From Paraspadella gotoi (lineage: Eukaryota > Chaetognatha), in NCBI GenBank assembly GCA_051294375.1, contig CM119268.1:6205525-6269524 (forward strand): a stretch of DNA of 64,000 bases. Direction: 5' to 3'. Shown piece after piece: positions 21,889-33,664 of the stretch; the first letter of the stretch is position 1; the number at the start of each line of letters is the position of its first letter. The notes under the pieces are model-generated. The model saw only the letters and a program-made list of their open reading frames with translations. It was not told the DNA's origin and searched no databases. Made by a program: the position numbers and the translations under genes.

Positions 21889-24800
21889 CGTCTCCTGTTT
21901 TTTTTAGTCCTTTTTTTTCACCACCATCACTTTGGCAACGAGTAAACGAGTTCCGCCTCTGTAGCGTCTGTTCAGCTTCTTTCTCTCTCTCTCTCTCTTC
22001 TCTCTCTCTCTTTCTGTCTCTTCTCTTCTTTACAATCTCTTGCGTGATCGTCGTTTTTTTGAAAATTCTGATTATTTTTTTCCTTCTAAAAACCTTTTAT
22101 TATTGCCATTTATTCGGCGCTTTTTTCTCAATACAAAATCCCAAATTTACATCCGAGATTTTCCTGGTCATTTTAGAAAAAGTGAAGAATCTTATAACGC
22201 AGTTCCGCCTCTGCAGCGTCTGTACAGCTTCTTTCTCTCTCTCATTTCTCTCTCTCTTTAGCGATCTTTACGATCTCTTGCGTGATCGGTTTGTTTTTTA
22301 AAAAAAATTCTGATTATTTTTTTCCTTCTAAAAAACTTTTATTATCGCCATTTATTCTCGATACAAAATCCCAAATTTACATCGCGAGATTTTCGTGGAT
22401 ACATTTGAGAAAAAGTGAATAATAACTTATAATGCATGCAATGTCACATGAGGCTTCTGCTAATGTGAGAGGTAAGCGACATCTTGCTATATATAACGGC
22501 AGAACAATCTAAAATTTCATTCAAGATTAAATTTTTTTTAAATGAGGAAATAAAATTTTTTTGATAAGTAAAAAAATATTTAGAAGTCAAAAATATCATA
22601 GTCGTTAATTGAGTATTTTCAACGATATATTTTGTTAATAGGGATTATAATTTTTTGACCTTTATTATTGAAAATAGTTTAGATTTATCGGACACAGTTT
22701 TCATTTCATAACAATCAATATCAATCTCATTCATTTTCAATAATATGGCAAATAGTTAAGGGTTTTCAACCTCATTTTGAACTAGATGAACCAAGTCTTC
22801 AGTCTTATTTCAATTGAAAAAAAAATTGAAAGTTAATTTATGCTTAATCACACACTAACAAAACAATTTTATTTCTATCACGTTCTAAATATTTGTTTGC
22901 AGTCTCTCTCTGTCTCACTCTCTCTGTCTCTCTCTCTGTTTGTCTTTCTCTCTGTGTGTGTCTCTGTCTCTCTCTCTCTCTGTGTCTGTCTCTCTCTGTA
23001 TGATCTCTTGGCGTGATCGTTCGTTTTTTTTGAAAAAATTCTGATATTTTTTTTCGCTTCTAAAACTTATTTTTAATCTGCCATTTATTCATTATACAAA
23101 CGGGTAAAATCCCAAAAGAATTTAACGTTACACGCTTGGACTCAATTTAGTATTTTCTGTCGTTTAATATCCCATTTGTAAACGAAGAGAATCAACGCTA
23201 GGATAAAAGACCTTTTCGATGGACCTTACTGTATAACTCTGAAATATTGAATGTCTCACGCCGCGTTGAGCCGGTAGAGAGTGACAATGCGCTCTGCTAC
23301 GAAAAGACTTTGTCTCTCTCAAATCTTGACTTTTATGTTGTTTGACTTCTCGTAATCTGCCTTTTATCAATATTGATTCTATGAACCGGACTCCTAAGTA
23401 TTCTGCGACAAAAATGTCGTTCTTACGCAGCGCAGCTAACCTTCAGTACATGCTTGAATGTCTGGGTTCCGTCTTTCCTCTTAGGTCAAAACTTCATATC
23501 TACTCCTCGATTGATATGCCTACTGGATTGTTGCATCTTATTCTATTGCTGTAACTAACCTTTACTTGAGCATAGAAGATTTGAATTTCGAATGAATGGT
23601 GCGATGGGAAATGTAATGAAACCAACCGATATAAAAAATCTATTTTAGCTATATTGAGGCAATTGCACATATTGGATATGGGAAAAAATTGAGACTAAGA
23701 AGTTGTATAAAATGTAAAGGAAAATGAATTTGATTAGTGATATATAAATCGATGAAGAAACGGCTAGAAGATGTGAAATGTTTTGTTACATGATGGAAAA
23801 AAAACCTTATGAGTCATATTTTATCTCAATCAAAAAATCTAACCTACTTGACAAGTTTGTTGTTAACGGTATGTAAATGATAATAAGCTTTGACAAGGAA
23901 ATTACGTGTATACAAAAATATATTATACGCTTGAGCATAAAGTCTAAGCTGTCTGTTCTCTCTTTTTCTTTGTCGGGCTGCTTAATCGAATTCCGTCTTT
24001 ATATTGAAAAGATTCGTTGTAGTGTCCCTAACTTGTCGCCTAGCAACTCAATTACGTCGATTGAATTGTGAATTGTTGGTAAATGTGATGGATGTTGCAG
24101 TTCGATGACGCGGTCGAGGTTAAACAAACTATTTCTTGAGCATTGCTATGGTGAGGAATTGACTATTTATAATGTAGGAGGTTTCTGGGAAGTCGTGGAC
24201 GGCGGTGAATAGTAAGAAGAAAATCATATACTAATTTTTCCTTATTATTTGTTCTTTGGCAGCAGGCCGAACCCTCTGATGGAGCTCGGCTCCGGCGAGG
24301 TCCGAGAAAGGGATTGTTCAGCTCTCTCTTTCTTTGAATTATATCGTCGCTCTCCTCTCTTTTTCTCCGCGCTACTGCTTCTGATTCTGATTTGTTGAGC
24401 GTAAGTTCGTCGTCGTCGTCTTTGAGCATAATTTTTAATTCAACTTCGCATAATTTTTTAACGCAACTTGTTATTTCCAACGTTGCATAATCTTTTTCAA
24501 TTTGTATAATTTTTTTCAACTTGATAATTTTTTCAACTTGCATATTTTTTTAACTTGAAGCAACTTTTTTTTCAATTTTTAACCTATCTAGTTATCAGTT
24601 CCTTAGTGAGAGCAGTGAGGAAGTTGAAATGTGTATCACATTTTATTGTTTTATAACTCGATTTCAAATTAATTTTTTTTGTTTAAATTTCCATTTATTA
24701 TGAATTTACTGCAATATTCAAATTAGATTATAGTACTTTTTTCATTAATTTCTTTGACTAGTAGGACTGGCGCAGAATCACTTTACTTTTAAGATGTTTC

Positions 24801-27800
24801 TTGTTGCCTTTCATTGTGAATGGCCTCCTTTCACACCGGCATGCACATAATCTTTTCAACGTAATGCAAGCCTAACGCATATGATGGAGGAAAAAAGACA
24901 AACTAGAAAACATGAAGTTAATTTATTACATATATTAAGCCAAAAAGAAATTATAATTGTATTTTTTGCAAAACCTGACATTGTTACGAATATTTTTTTA
25001 TGATGATGCGCATTGCGCAAGTCGCTTAGTTTTTAATTCGTTTTAAGCGATTTTACTTACGCCCCAAAAATTGTAAGCAATTTTGGGCCGCTCTCTTTTT
25101 TTTTTATTTACAGTTTTATTTATAGTTTTACGTTTCTTTATCTTTCCTATGTCTGTCCGTCAGTCTCTCTCTCTCTCACTCACTCACTCTCTCTCTCTCT
25201 CTCCTCTCTCTTCTCTCTCTCTCACACATTTCTCTCTTTTTTTTTCAATTTTTTTTTCCGTCTTTTTTGTAACTTTTTCTACCTACTTTGAGGATTTGTT
25301 TCTTACTTTTTCTACTATGAGCATTTTCCCTTTACTTTCTATAGAAATTTGCTCTTCTGTCTGCACCCACTAGATCTTCACTTGCATTGCTTTACAGCAA
25401 AACAGCAAATTTTTGTTTGTTTTGGTTTTAATAAACCAGATGGCTCCACAAACAAAAGAGTGTTTTTAAAACAAAATAGCAATGAAATTTAGTTTTAGTA
25501 TATCTTTTCTTAAAACAAAGAAACAGTCCTATTAAATCTTTTTTGTATTTTTACCGGTTATTCTACTAGAGGGCTTTACAACAGACAGACAGGCTTTTTG
25601 TAAGACAAAGGAACATTCAAAAATTTTTATGCTGAACCCACTAGATCTTCACTTGCACCTCTCTTAAACAAAATAGCGAGTGTTTTTTTTATTTTATTCT
25701 AAATATTTTTAAAAATAATTTTTTTTATATTTTTGCAAAACATGAAAATATGCAAAATTAGTCTGTTTTACTATTTTCTTGTTGCTTGCATCTGTGAAAT
25801 GGCCTTCTTTTGCGTATGCAACATAATCTTAAAAGTATAATTATAAACCTTACTATCAAAAAAATTAATAAAAAGTATTATAAATCTATTTGCATATTGC
25901 AGTAAATCATGATTAAATGGAAATTCACCAAAAAATAATTGATCGATATGAAACAAAGAAAATAAATACACATTTTAACTTCCTCACTGCCTCACTAATG
26001 GAACTTGATAACTAAATAGTTGAAAGTTAAAAAATGTTATGTAAGTTGCAAAAATTATATGCAAGTTAAAAAAATTATACAAATTAAAAAAATTATACAG
26101 TTGAAAAATTATGCAAGTTAAAAAAATTATGCATATTAAAAAAATTATGCAAGTTGAAAAAAATAATGAAGTTCGAAAAAATATGGCAAGTTAAAAAAAT
26201 TATGCAAGATGAAAAATTATGCAAGTTTAAAAAATATTAAGTGGAAAATTATGCAAGTTTGAAAAAAATTATACAGTTGAAAAAAGTATGAAAGTTAAAA
26301 AAAAAAAAGCAAGTTAAAAAAGTATACAAGTTAAAAATAAAAATGTATGCGAAGTTAAAAACAATGATGGCAAGTTGAAAAATAATGCAAGTTGAAAAAA
26401 ATTATGCAAGTTGAAAAATGATACCAGTTGAAAAAAATGATACAAGATTAAAAATGATAAACACTAATAATGCAAGTTTAAAATTGATACAAGCTGAAAA
26501 TAATACAGAGTTGAAAAATGAAAAAGTTTAAAAAAATGAATGCAATTTTAAAAAAAATATTATTACTTGCCTGCAGTAACAGTTCAGTTTAAGCCTTTGA
26601 AAGCGATTTACATGTATTGGGCGGGCAGCCACTGGTTTTTGTAGTTTGTTAGTTTCTTAAAGCGCTTGTTTTCTGTTGTTAGTCTTTCATAAACTATGAC
26701 CAATGGTCATGAATTTTAATTTAATTTTATCGATTGATCAAATAATTATATTGATTATAAATATTATTTTTTCGCAGTTGTAATTAAAAGTATATCATCT
26801 TACATTTATTTCTTTTATATGTCTTTTTTAAGATTCGTTCCTTCTATTATTAATTTTTAAATTTTTTTAAAATAATTTTTTTATTTGGTTTTTTATTGAT
26901 TTTTTTCATTCATTCGCTTTTATTTCATTTGGCTTCTTTGTTAATTTTAAAGAGAGAAAGAAAAAAGAGAGAAAAGAGAGGGTGTGACGGTATATTCCAC
27001 CGCCTCACGTCGCACCCATCCATCAGCCAAATCCATTGGCTCAGAGGGGAACACACCATCCCAGGCGTAGTGTTCCATCCACAGTCCTAACGACTTCCCT
27101 CTGCGTTTGGCAAAGCGAGACCGTCCGAGGGTAACCGCGCCAGTGACTGGAGGCGTCACTGAGGGTCGGAAGCCCCCAAGGCCACAGTGAGATGCCCCAT
27201 CCCAATGGGCATCACAGGCAACCCGGCTGTTGCCATAAGGATTATTTTTTTTTAGCTAAAATTGAATATATGAAAAAAAATGAAAAGGTACAAGCAAAGG
27301 GCGAAAAAAGGAGAAAAAATAAAGGGAAAGAAAAAGGGGAAAAGTGAGATAGAAAAAGAAGGAAGCTAGGAAGGAGAAGATATAATAAGAGAGAGATGAG
27401 GATAGAAAAAAAGAAGAAAATAACAAAGGAAAAAAGCAGGGAAAAAGTGGAGAAGAGAGAAAGGGGTAAAAATATGGTGAGAAGGGAAGAGGAGAATAAG
27501 AGAGAACAGAAAAAAAAAGTTTTTTTTTTAAATTTAAAGATTTCTTACCAAAAAATGAAAAAAATCACATTTGAAAATTAACCGAATTTAACCGTTAAAA
27601 TAAATATATTAACGGTTAAGTTAAAATTATTTTTAACCGTTAATAACCGTTAACAGTTAACGGTTATCGGAACACTATCCCTAACCCTAATCTAATCCCT
27701 CACAGTAATTACTAATCCCTAGGCTTAATCCCTAACTATTCTGCTTAACTCTAATACTTCACCCTAATCTGAACTCTAAAACCTTATGACATCCTTAACT

Positions 27801-28183
27801 TTACAATGGGGCACTGTGAAAAAATATTTTGATTATATTAATCATATTCTATATTTTATAATATATACTGAATAGATATTGAATATATTTTAAATAGCTA
27901 AATCCATTTTTTTCTTAATTTAATATATATATATTTGTCAGAAACCATACATTTTATTGTTTTTTTGCCTCTTTCTCTCCCCCCCCCCATTTTGTTTTTT
28001 TTCCTCCCTCCTTCTTTCACAGGCAACATCGAAGGAGCTAGATCTAAAGGAAAAGCATCAATGTGGGTTTCAATTGCAGGAATCATCTTCACGGCCATTC
28101 TCGCCGTCATTGTTCCAACCGCTCTTGTTTTAAACGCCGCCGCTATAGCAAACAGTGTTATCTACAACAACCATGTCTATTAA
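18840..28183 (+). CDS. CD225/IFITM-type (dispanin) small membrane protein, complete, 3 exons
   Basis: Exons: 18840-18848 (only Met-Tyr-Thr), 19545-19761 and 28023-28183. Together they give 387 nt and 128 aa; phases 0 and 1 match at both junctions. The N terminus is Pro/Gln/Gly-rich (TQPGQSMQPGQPPNPGQ). A CD225 domain follows: first membrane segment NFMVLAILTTFLFC, the NPIFGIIAWVLSCAS loop (family: PFGI-x-A), then DDNYDAGNIEGARSKGKASM before the second membrane helix (WVSIAGIIFTAILAVIV). The DAG...A..S.KA signature and intron position are typical. CD225 proteins sit in endosomal or plasma membranes and affect membrane fusion or trafficking; the exact role of this invertebrate member is not inferable. 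Its second intron (8.26 kb) is exceptionally repeat-laden. AATAAA is at 28458. Confidence 0.85.
18960..19230. repeat. Dispersed repeat (GAGCAAAC family) with TTAATTAA-rich array
   Basis: 18960-19012 carries TTTGAGCAAACTATGCCGG and GAGGTAAATAGC. The following 200 bases are TAATTAAT/ATTAATTA arrays with imperfect inverted symmetry. It lies in intron 1 of the CD225 gene. Confidence 0.6.
19835..20405. mobile_element. Inverted-arm element with hammerhead-like motifs at both ends
   Basis: The left arm (19835-19915, minus strand) and right arm (20300-20400, plus strand) match as inverted copies: GTTTTGC, then an AGTCGAAACA box, then AATAAACTTTTCCGTT and TTACGA. Each arm carries a hairpin followed by GAAAC. 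The interior has a (GA)n tract at 19960-20000. It lies in CD225 intron 2. Confidence 0.65.
20668..20706 (+). ncRNA. Hammerhead ribozyme-like core (degenerate)
   Basis: CTGATAAAGACTTGAAACAG then AGTCGAAACATGTC. Box 1 has one change from CTGATGA, a short GACT/AGTC helix II follows, then an intact GAAA box. Helices I and III were not established, so activity is not claimed. Confidence 0.4.
20870..21450. repeat. Long interspersed repeat, copy 1
   Basis: Shares with 25040-25770, in the same orientation, GCGATTTACTTAC, CAATTTTGGGCCGCTC, GAGCATTTTCCCTTTACTTT, CACTAGATCTTCACTTGC and CTACTAGAGGGCTTTACAA. The two copies are about 4.2 kb apart in the CD225 intron. No open reading frame of note. Confidence 0.8.
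21460..22440. repeat. Tandem array of about 250-500-base units in CD225 intron 2
   Basis: GTTCCGCCTCTGTAGCGTC with CAGCTTCTTTCTC and CT arrays recurs at about 21824, 21948 and 22200. GAAAATTCTGATTATTTTTT with CAATACAAAATCCCAAATTT recurs at about 21461, 22060, 22305 and (diverged) 23030. (CT)n microsatellites are embedded throughout. The ORFs here are simple-repeat artefacts. Confidence 0.75.
22441..24400. other. Repeat-poor part of CD225 intron 2
   Basis: Intronic sequence with a CT/TCTG-rich patch at 22900-23000 and a moderately GC-rich stretch at 23200-23560. I found no exon that reads in frame with the CD225 gene or resembles a known protein. Confidence 0.4.
24410..26560. mobile_element. 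Fold-back-like element with minisatellite arms
   Basis: The left part (about 24410-24735) reads as the inverse of the right part (about 25840-26560). Both carry arrays of the AAGTTRAAAAAATTATGC unit, a CTTCCTCACTGC/GCAGTGAGGAAG block, and an AATTTCCATTTA...TTTACTGCAATAT block. Between them lies repeat copy 2 (25040-25770). Long inverted arms made largely of minisatellite resemble Foldback-type DNA transposons. No transposase was seen. Confidence 0.6.
25040..25770. repeat. Long interspersed repeat, copy 2
   Basis: Direct repeat of 20870-21450, with (CT)n expansion near 25160-25230. It sits inside the fold-back-like element. Confidence 0.8.
26990..27240 (-). repeat. 240-base dispersed repeat (copy 1)
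   Basis: GC-richer block. Its complement, starting GGCAACAGCCGGGTTGCCTG and including GGATTTGGCTGA, recurs at 33665-33900 with about 85-90% visual identity. Not recognisable as coding or structural RNA. Confidence 0.8.
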
Positions 28184-29387
28184 ATATTCACGTATTTGAC
28201 ACACTCTCCAATATTAATGCTAAAACTTAATCTTTTACGTTATCCCCTAACCCTAAACCTTAATCTCTAACCTAACCTTTAAATTTAAAAACTGAAATAT
28301 GGCGCCTTTGGAAATTAAGGCCTCCGTTATCATAGCAACAACAAAACTTAATATTCCAACCGGCCATTACAAGCTTTCAAAACGATTGAACTCTCTTATA
28401 TCATTTCGAATGCATTGCTTGATGCTACGTTTGTACAATATTTCATAATTATTAATCAATAAACCTGAACTACCGCAGCGTTGATGTTCATTGATTTATT
28501 AAGGGCCTGTACATTTTTTTTCTCGTTCTTAAAAAGAGCTAATGTTTAAATTGAAATTGGTACATAGTACTACATAGTACTACATACTCTATACTATATA
28601 GTAATAATCATTAGCACCAAAATAAAACAGCAGTTCAAAAGCATTCGTAAAGAGAGCTTATTTTTTGTGACACATACACCGTCTCTCCACGGGGATTGCT
28701 TTGTAGAGATTCTGGCTGGGTCTGGAACAAAAAAGGGGTGATAAAACTTTACCAAGTGATTAAAATAATTCGGGTAACATCGATAAAGCTAATCATTAGG
28801 TGAAATTATTTAACATCCAACAGGTTGTGCCCAAAAAAAAATCAGCCAGTTGTAGGATGCAGCGGTTAATAGAGCAATTTTTGAGGACAACACGAAGATC
28901 AACCGGCGAGAGTCTTTGGCCAAAGATTTTTTAGTTGCGCCGCCAGTAATTCTTCAGAAAAATCATGTTATAAGTTAGTCACTGCGGCGCAACACATTTG
29001 AAGGACCATTCTTGTTTCATTAACTTCTCATTACCTTCTCACTCTCTATTTCCCTCTCTCTCACTTTCTCTCTATCTCACTCTCTCCCCATCTTTTTTGT
29101 ACTTTACCCTTCATACTCCATTAAAACGAGCATTCGTATAGATTTTGTAGTATTGTAATGAGTAGTTCTGTATTATTGAATCTATATAATGATTTAATTG
29201 TCACTAACAGGCGTTAGATGTTCAAAAATCATTTCCTTCGTCATCAACAATAGCAACTTAAACAGCAAATTAAACAACCTAAACAACAACGACAACCTAA
29301 ACAACAACAACAACAAATAAAACAATTTTTGCAAATCGCTCCTTGACTCTCGACCGACGATCGGATTTTATGCAAATGAGGTTCATG

Positions 29388-29522
29388 ACGTCGTCTTCGT
29401 CGTCGTCGTCGTCTCGTCGTCGTCTCTTCGTCGGTCGATGTCGTCTTCGTCGTCGTCAGTCGTCGTCGTCTCATCGTCGTCATCGTCGTAATCTTCGTCG
29501 TCGTAGTCATCTTCGTCGCGAA
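29388..29522. repeat. (TCG/CGT)n imperfect triplet microsatellite
   Basis: About 135 bases of TCGTCGTCGTCG-type units with interruptions. Open frames on both strands here (Ser/Arg-rich or Thr-rich) are products of the repeat. Confidence 0.9.
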
Positions 29523-29754
29523 GAGCAAAATATTTTTTATTGTTTTTTTCAGTTAGAAACCGCCTAAAAAAGCAACTAATATAAACTGTTAGGGGTGGTC
29601 AGTTGTTGTTTAAAAAATCATTTTTAATACTGATTAAAAATTAAATAAAAAATAAAACAGTAATTAATTCGTTTTACTATTGGCCTTGAATTACACCACT
29701 TTGTAAAATTTACCGGTGAACTGATAAGACTATTGACTAATTGACTATATCGCG

Positions 29755-29900
29755 CTGGTAATTTATTTATGAAACTGTATAATAGTGTGAAATTGGTACA
29801 ACCAATATAAAAATTATCCATTCATTTAATAAATAAGCTATCTTGCCCCTGACTTTGGACAGGCTTTGGTGGTTTAAGGCCTCCATCACTCTTACAAGAT
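29755..29900 (+). repeat. Dispersed repeat (TTGCCCCTGACTTTG family)
   Basis: GAAATTGGTACAACCAATAT, AAGCTATCTTGCCCCTGACT and GGTTTAAGGCCTCCATCACT match, inverted, 50060-50175. Shorter relatives occur at 2945-2975, 47490-47565 (inverted) and 53390-53420. Confidence 0.75.
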
Positions 29901-30375
29901 AATGACATAGCAGTATATATAATACAATATAAACAACTACGTATATTCATCTCAGCATAATTTCAGACACTGAGTAGGGGTCAATAAATCGCGCCAGAAT
30001 TTATTACTTTTTTTCATTCGGAGTTCCAAAATATAAAGTTCTTTTGTCCTTTATAAACTCAATCCATTACGATAAAATTTTTGCAATTAATGAATCATAG
30101 TAATCAAATATTTTTTAATAGCGTTTTTGTCATCAGAGATATCTGAAAACTAATTATTCTTTTTAGTTATCTCTAGATCGTATTTTAACATTATTTATAT
30201 TACAGAACTCTTATTACTTTTCAACTTGTTCCGCCTTATTGTTCAGCGGGTCAATTCCTAATTCCATCAGAGTCTCCGCCGCCCCCCCCCTGAAAATAAA
30301 AAACCGCCACGCACACCGCAAGATGATCCCGCTCCTTTCCTCGGCGCCTCATCTCCTTGGCACCGCAAACGATCG

Positions 30376-30487
30376 GCGCCAACGTCTCCTACACTCGTTG
30401 GGCCGCAGCGGTTGCGGCGCCGACGAACTTGTTTACGATGGATTCGTCGCGGGTCCGTCGGAGACCCCTCGGCGAGAAAATCCACTG
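30376..30487 (+). pseudogene. Frameshifted exon of a short-chain collagen C4-like protein
   Basis: One frame reads GANVSYTRW and the next frame reads GRSGCGADELVYDGFVAG. Together they match the family pattern V-x-Y-x-RWGR-x-x-C-x-x-x-x-ELVYSGF-x-AG at the start of the C-terminal domain. The switch lies at the GGG run near 30400-30402, consistent with one missing G, either a sequencing/assembly error or a real mutation. The donor after CTG (30487) is good (GTGAGA). It is on the same strand as the exons at 36693-38021 and may be their upstream exon. In that case the LCLP segment between them is missing, possibly in the gap at 30623. Confidence 0.55.
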
Positions 30488-30622
30488 GTGAGATTGGAGT
30501 CGGAAGTTTGGGCTCTCTTTTCCAAAACGCCCCGTTTTAGTTCCTTAATCCCTGAACTAAATTTTAACTTTAATCTTTAATCTTAATATGTTACCAAAAC
30601 CATAACTCAACCCTTTTTCCTT

Positions 30623-30722
30623 NNNNNNNNNNNNNNNNNNNNNNNNNNNNNNNNNNNNNNNNNNNNNNNNNNNNNNNNNNNNNNNNNNNNNNNNNNNNNN
30701 NNNNNNNNNNNNNNNNNNNNNN
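30623..30722. other. Assembly gap (100 N)
   Basis: Exactly 100 N, the usual size for a gap of unknown length. Sequence may be missing from the collagen-like gene here. Confidence 0.99.
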
Positions 30723-30769
30723 GACTCTGGTCTCGACGGCATGCAGAGAAGAGCCGATCCTGAAAAGGA

Positions 30770-31050
30770 TCATTTGTCTTTATATGTCTTTATATGTCTT
30801 TATATGCAGAGAAAGAGCCGATCCTGAAAAGGAGTCATTTGTCTTTATATGCCTTTATATCAGGGTTGTGGAGCTGGCCATTTTTCTCCAAGCTCCAGCT
30901 CCAACTCCAGCTCCGGCCAAAAAAATTTTTTCAGCTCCAGCTCCAACTCCGTTCCATCCTAAATTTTTTTCCAGCTCCGACTCCAGCTCCAGCTCCACTA
31001 AAAATTTTGAAGACAGCTCCAGCTCCCCTCCGGCTCCCAGCTCCGAACCC
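30770..31050. repeat. Tandem repeats: CTTTATATG units then AGCTCC/AACTCC units
   Basis: GTCTTTATAT repeats (30776-30865) are followed by about 150 bases of CCAGCTCCAACTCCAGCTCC hexamer-type repeat (30890-31045), interrupted by AAAAATTTTTTT. The Pro/Ala/Ser-rich ORFs here come from the repeat. Confidence 0.85.
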
Positions 31051-33360
31051 TTAAAGTTTAATGATTAATGTTACTTATATTTAAATTAGTCCTAATTTAT
31101 TAATTTACTTATTTATAACTTATTTATTTACTTATATTTAAATAAATAATAATTTAATTAATTCATGTATAAAATCATTTGATAATTTATTAATAATAAT
31201 TATGTATTTTTTAATATTTAATGTATGAAAACACGATTTGTACTTAAATGTAGACAAGGAGTATAAGAGAGTATAAGAGAGTAAGAGATAAACATTTACT
31301 TTTACTTTTAAAATATTTTGATATTTATCAGGATTTTACTATCTAGTTTAAGGCTCAGTATTTCCATGAATTAAGCTGCATTGAATTCTGTGTTCGTGTG
31401 ATCACCTTTTAAGGTGATCATGGAAAGTAGGATACTTATGCACGTTAAGTCCTTTACCTTTAACCTTACTTACATCTGACCCACCGACCGACATAAAAGG
31501 GGCTTCATTAGAGGAAAAGGAAGGTCTCACTCCCAATCAAGGAACCAAGGACAAACTTTAGCCCGCCTTGTCATTAAGGTAAAGAGGGCAGCCGGCAGAC
31601 ATATCAGCTCAGTTGAAGTAGCCCAAGGCATTTTCCAAGAGGATCTTGCCCGACCCTAATATGACGAGGTCCATTAAAGTCTGGGAACTCAAGATCCAAA
31701 TGACCTATGACATGCCAATGACCCGGTCACATCGTCACTGCTTTCCTTGTCCAGAAGCGGGGGGCCAGCTCTTTCTTCCTCTTTTTTTACTAACTCTCTT
31801 CTCTATAATGTAGTTTATTGTTACTTTTACAATTTATTATTTAAAATGATAATGTTTGCAAACTTAAATTGTTATTATATATTAACTTATCTCAACTATC
31901 TCTCTTTCACTCTCCCTCACTCTTTAGTACTTATTCTAAACCTGTCTTTTAACCTCCCACTGTCTTTTTCTTATTTTTTTGGAAACCTCTCTCTCTCTCC
32001 CTCTTTCACTTTTCACACATGCAAACCTTATAATTTGTCAAAAAATTTTCACAAATGATTTATTAATTTTTTGCGCTAATGAAGACTTACATCTAAAGTT
32101 TAAAAATATTCCTTTTTCCTCCTTTCAAAATAAATTTGTTGCATAAAACAAAACAAGAACGGTCTAATGTTTTGCGCCACATTGATTTTCTTTTCATGTG
32201 ATTTCCATGTGATCACATGATTAGAAAATTATTTTAAAAAAAGTTTATGGTTGATCACTACTGTGCAAAGTTTTATTAAAAACAACCAGAAATTAACAAG
32301 AAATATACTGAGTTCGGGGTTCCAGCCTACACTATATGACATATGTCAACTGACTACACAAGTATGAAACACATGCACAAGAAGCATTTAGTAATGACTT
32401 ACCAGTCTGCCAAGTATTACTTAAAATAACTTTCTTAGCCGGTGTATTTATGACCTGCAATATTTTAGTATTATCTTTATAAAATAAGAATTTTCAAAAT
32501 AAATTTCTTTAATTTTTATTAATGTTTCAATTTTTCGTAAAAAATTAGACCAAAAATATAAAACATGTTGCATAAATGTTTTTGTTTTCAGTGTCAAAAT
32601 TGAAAAAAAGGTTAAAATTTTCAACTTTTTAACTCTCTGAAATAGTAACTATGTGTCCCAATGGTACAGTCAGTTAACTTTACATATTGTGTGGAACTTT
32701 GTTATTAAATGTTATTTCTGAGATAACAATGTCAAAGATAAGTTCTTACCATTTATGATGCTATATTTGAATTCAATTTTTATAAATTTTTCTTTGCAGA
32801 ACATCCAATTTAAATGAGTCATCATTTCTCACTTTTTAATTTTAGATAATTTTTTACTTTAAAATAAATTTTATTAAAAAAATTATGTAAAAAAATTTTG
32901 AATAGATATAAATTATTTCAATTTTAATTTGTATAAAATAAGTGCATTAAAAAAGAAATAAACAAATATTAAAAACAATAAAAATTTTTTCAAAATACGC
33001 TAATTAATTTGATATTTAAATTTTATTATTAGAAGTTGTGAGCGATTGAATCATTAAGCCAGAACTAAATGGTTGCTATTATTCTATATAATTATTAAAT
33101 AAATTAAAAAAGTAATATGAAACAAGGTAAGTAGATAATTTAAAAAATAATGATTATTGCATTATAAAGCTCTGGAGCTAAAAATATAAAGTTGTTTCTT
33201 ACTGTCCTGCACCTAAAAAAAAGATTTAAAACATTATTAATCAATATAAAAAATATTAATTTAAAATTTTGGTTAAAAAATCGCTGGAAAAATATTTTTA
33301 CCATTGCTTTATGTAACTACAGGAGTTTGCTTTGTTTCAATTTTTAAAATTTGGGTATCC
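31051..33360. other. Intergenic or intronic AT-rich region
   Basis: Mostly AT-rich. A GC-richer patch at 31440-31760 contains no gene I recognise. A hammerhead-like repeat lies at 32056-32155. A repeat at 32330-32440 is the inverse of 36378-36450. Confidence 0.4.
32056..32155 (+). repeat. Hammerhead-like repeat family copy (degenerate)
   Basis: TTTTGCGCTAATGAAGACTT, then AAAGTTTAAAAA, then AAAATAAATTTGTTGC. It aligns with 20300-20400 and 20665-20750. Box 1 is CTAATGA and the GAAA box has decayed. Confidence 0.45.
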
Positions 33361-33535
33361 TATTAAAATGGTCCATACTAAGCCAATGGATTTGGCTGAA
33401 CGATTATGGACGTGAGCGGTGTGAATATACCGCCACTGGATCCCCAGGCCAAAGCATCATTCAGGTTCCTCAAGCCTGAGAGGTGTCTGAAAAGACTGTT
33501 ACCATAGTGGAGAGGTGATAGAGCACGAGTTGTGG

Positions 33536-33630
33536 GGCATAGGAGTTTGTCGTAGCGTACCCCAGGGGCATAGGGTTTGTCGTAATGTACCCAAAGTCAG
33601 CAGGGCATAGTCGTTTGTCATAGCGTACCC
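33536..33630. repeat. About 40-base tandem repeat, three copies
   Basis: GGGGCATAGG plus GTTTGTCGTAGCGTACCC units, about 40 bases each, starting near 33536, 33566 and 33601. Confidence 0.7.
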
Positions 33631-33664
33631 TGAAAAGGTTGTGTTTGATAGTAGGGCTCACCAC

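Larger units (their letters stand above)
28184..30375. other. Intergenic region after the CD225 gene
   Basis: Contains the AATAAA of the CD225 gene (28458-28463), a CCCTAA-like tract (28235-28285), a triplet (CGT)n tract (29388-29522) and a dispersed repeat at 29755-29900 whose inverse recurs at 50060-50175. No gene supported. Confidence 0.5.

Noticed and set aside
21777-22301. 174-codon Ser/Leu-rich frame
   Set aside because: Composed of (CT)n arrays and tandem repeat units within the CD225 intron.
23255-23310. tRNA-like sequence on the minus strand (GTAGCAGAGCGCATTG)
   Set aside because: A weak A-box-like stretch only; no B box or cloverleaf could be formed.
29244-29567. Arg/Thr/Ser-rich frames
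   Set aside because: Product of the (CGT)n triplet repeat, on both strands.
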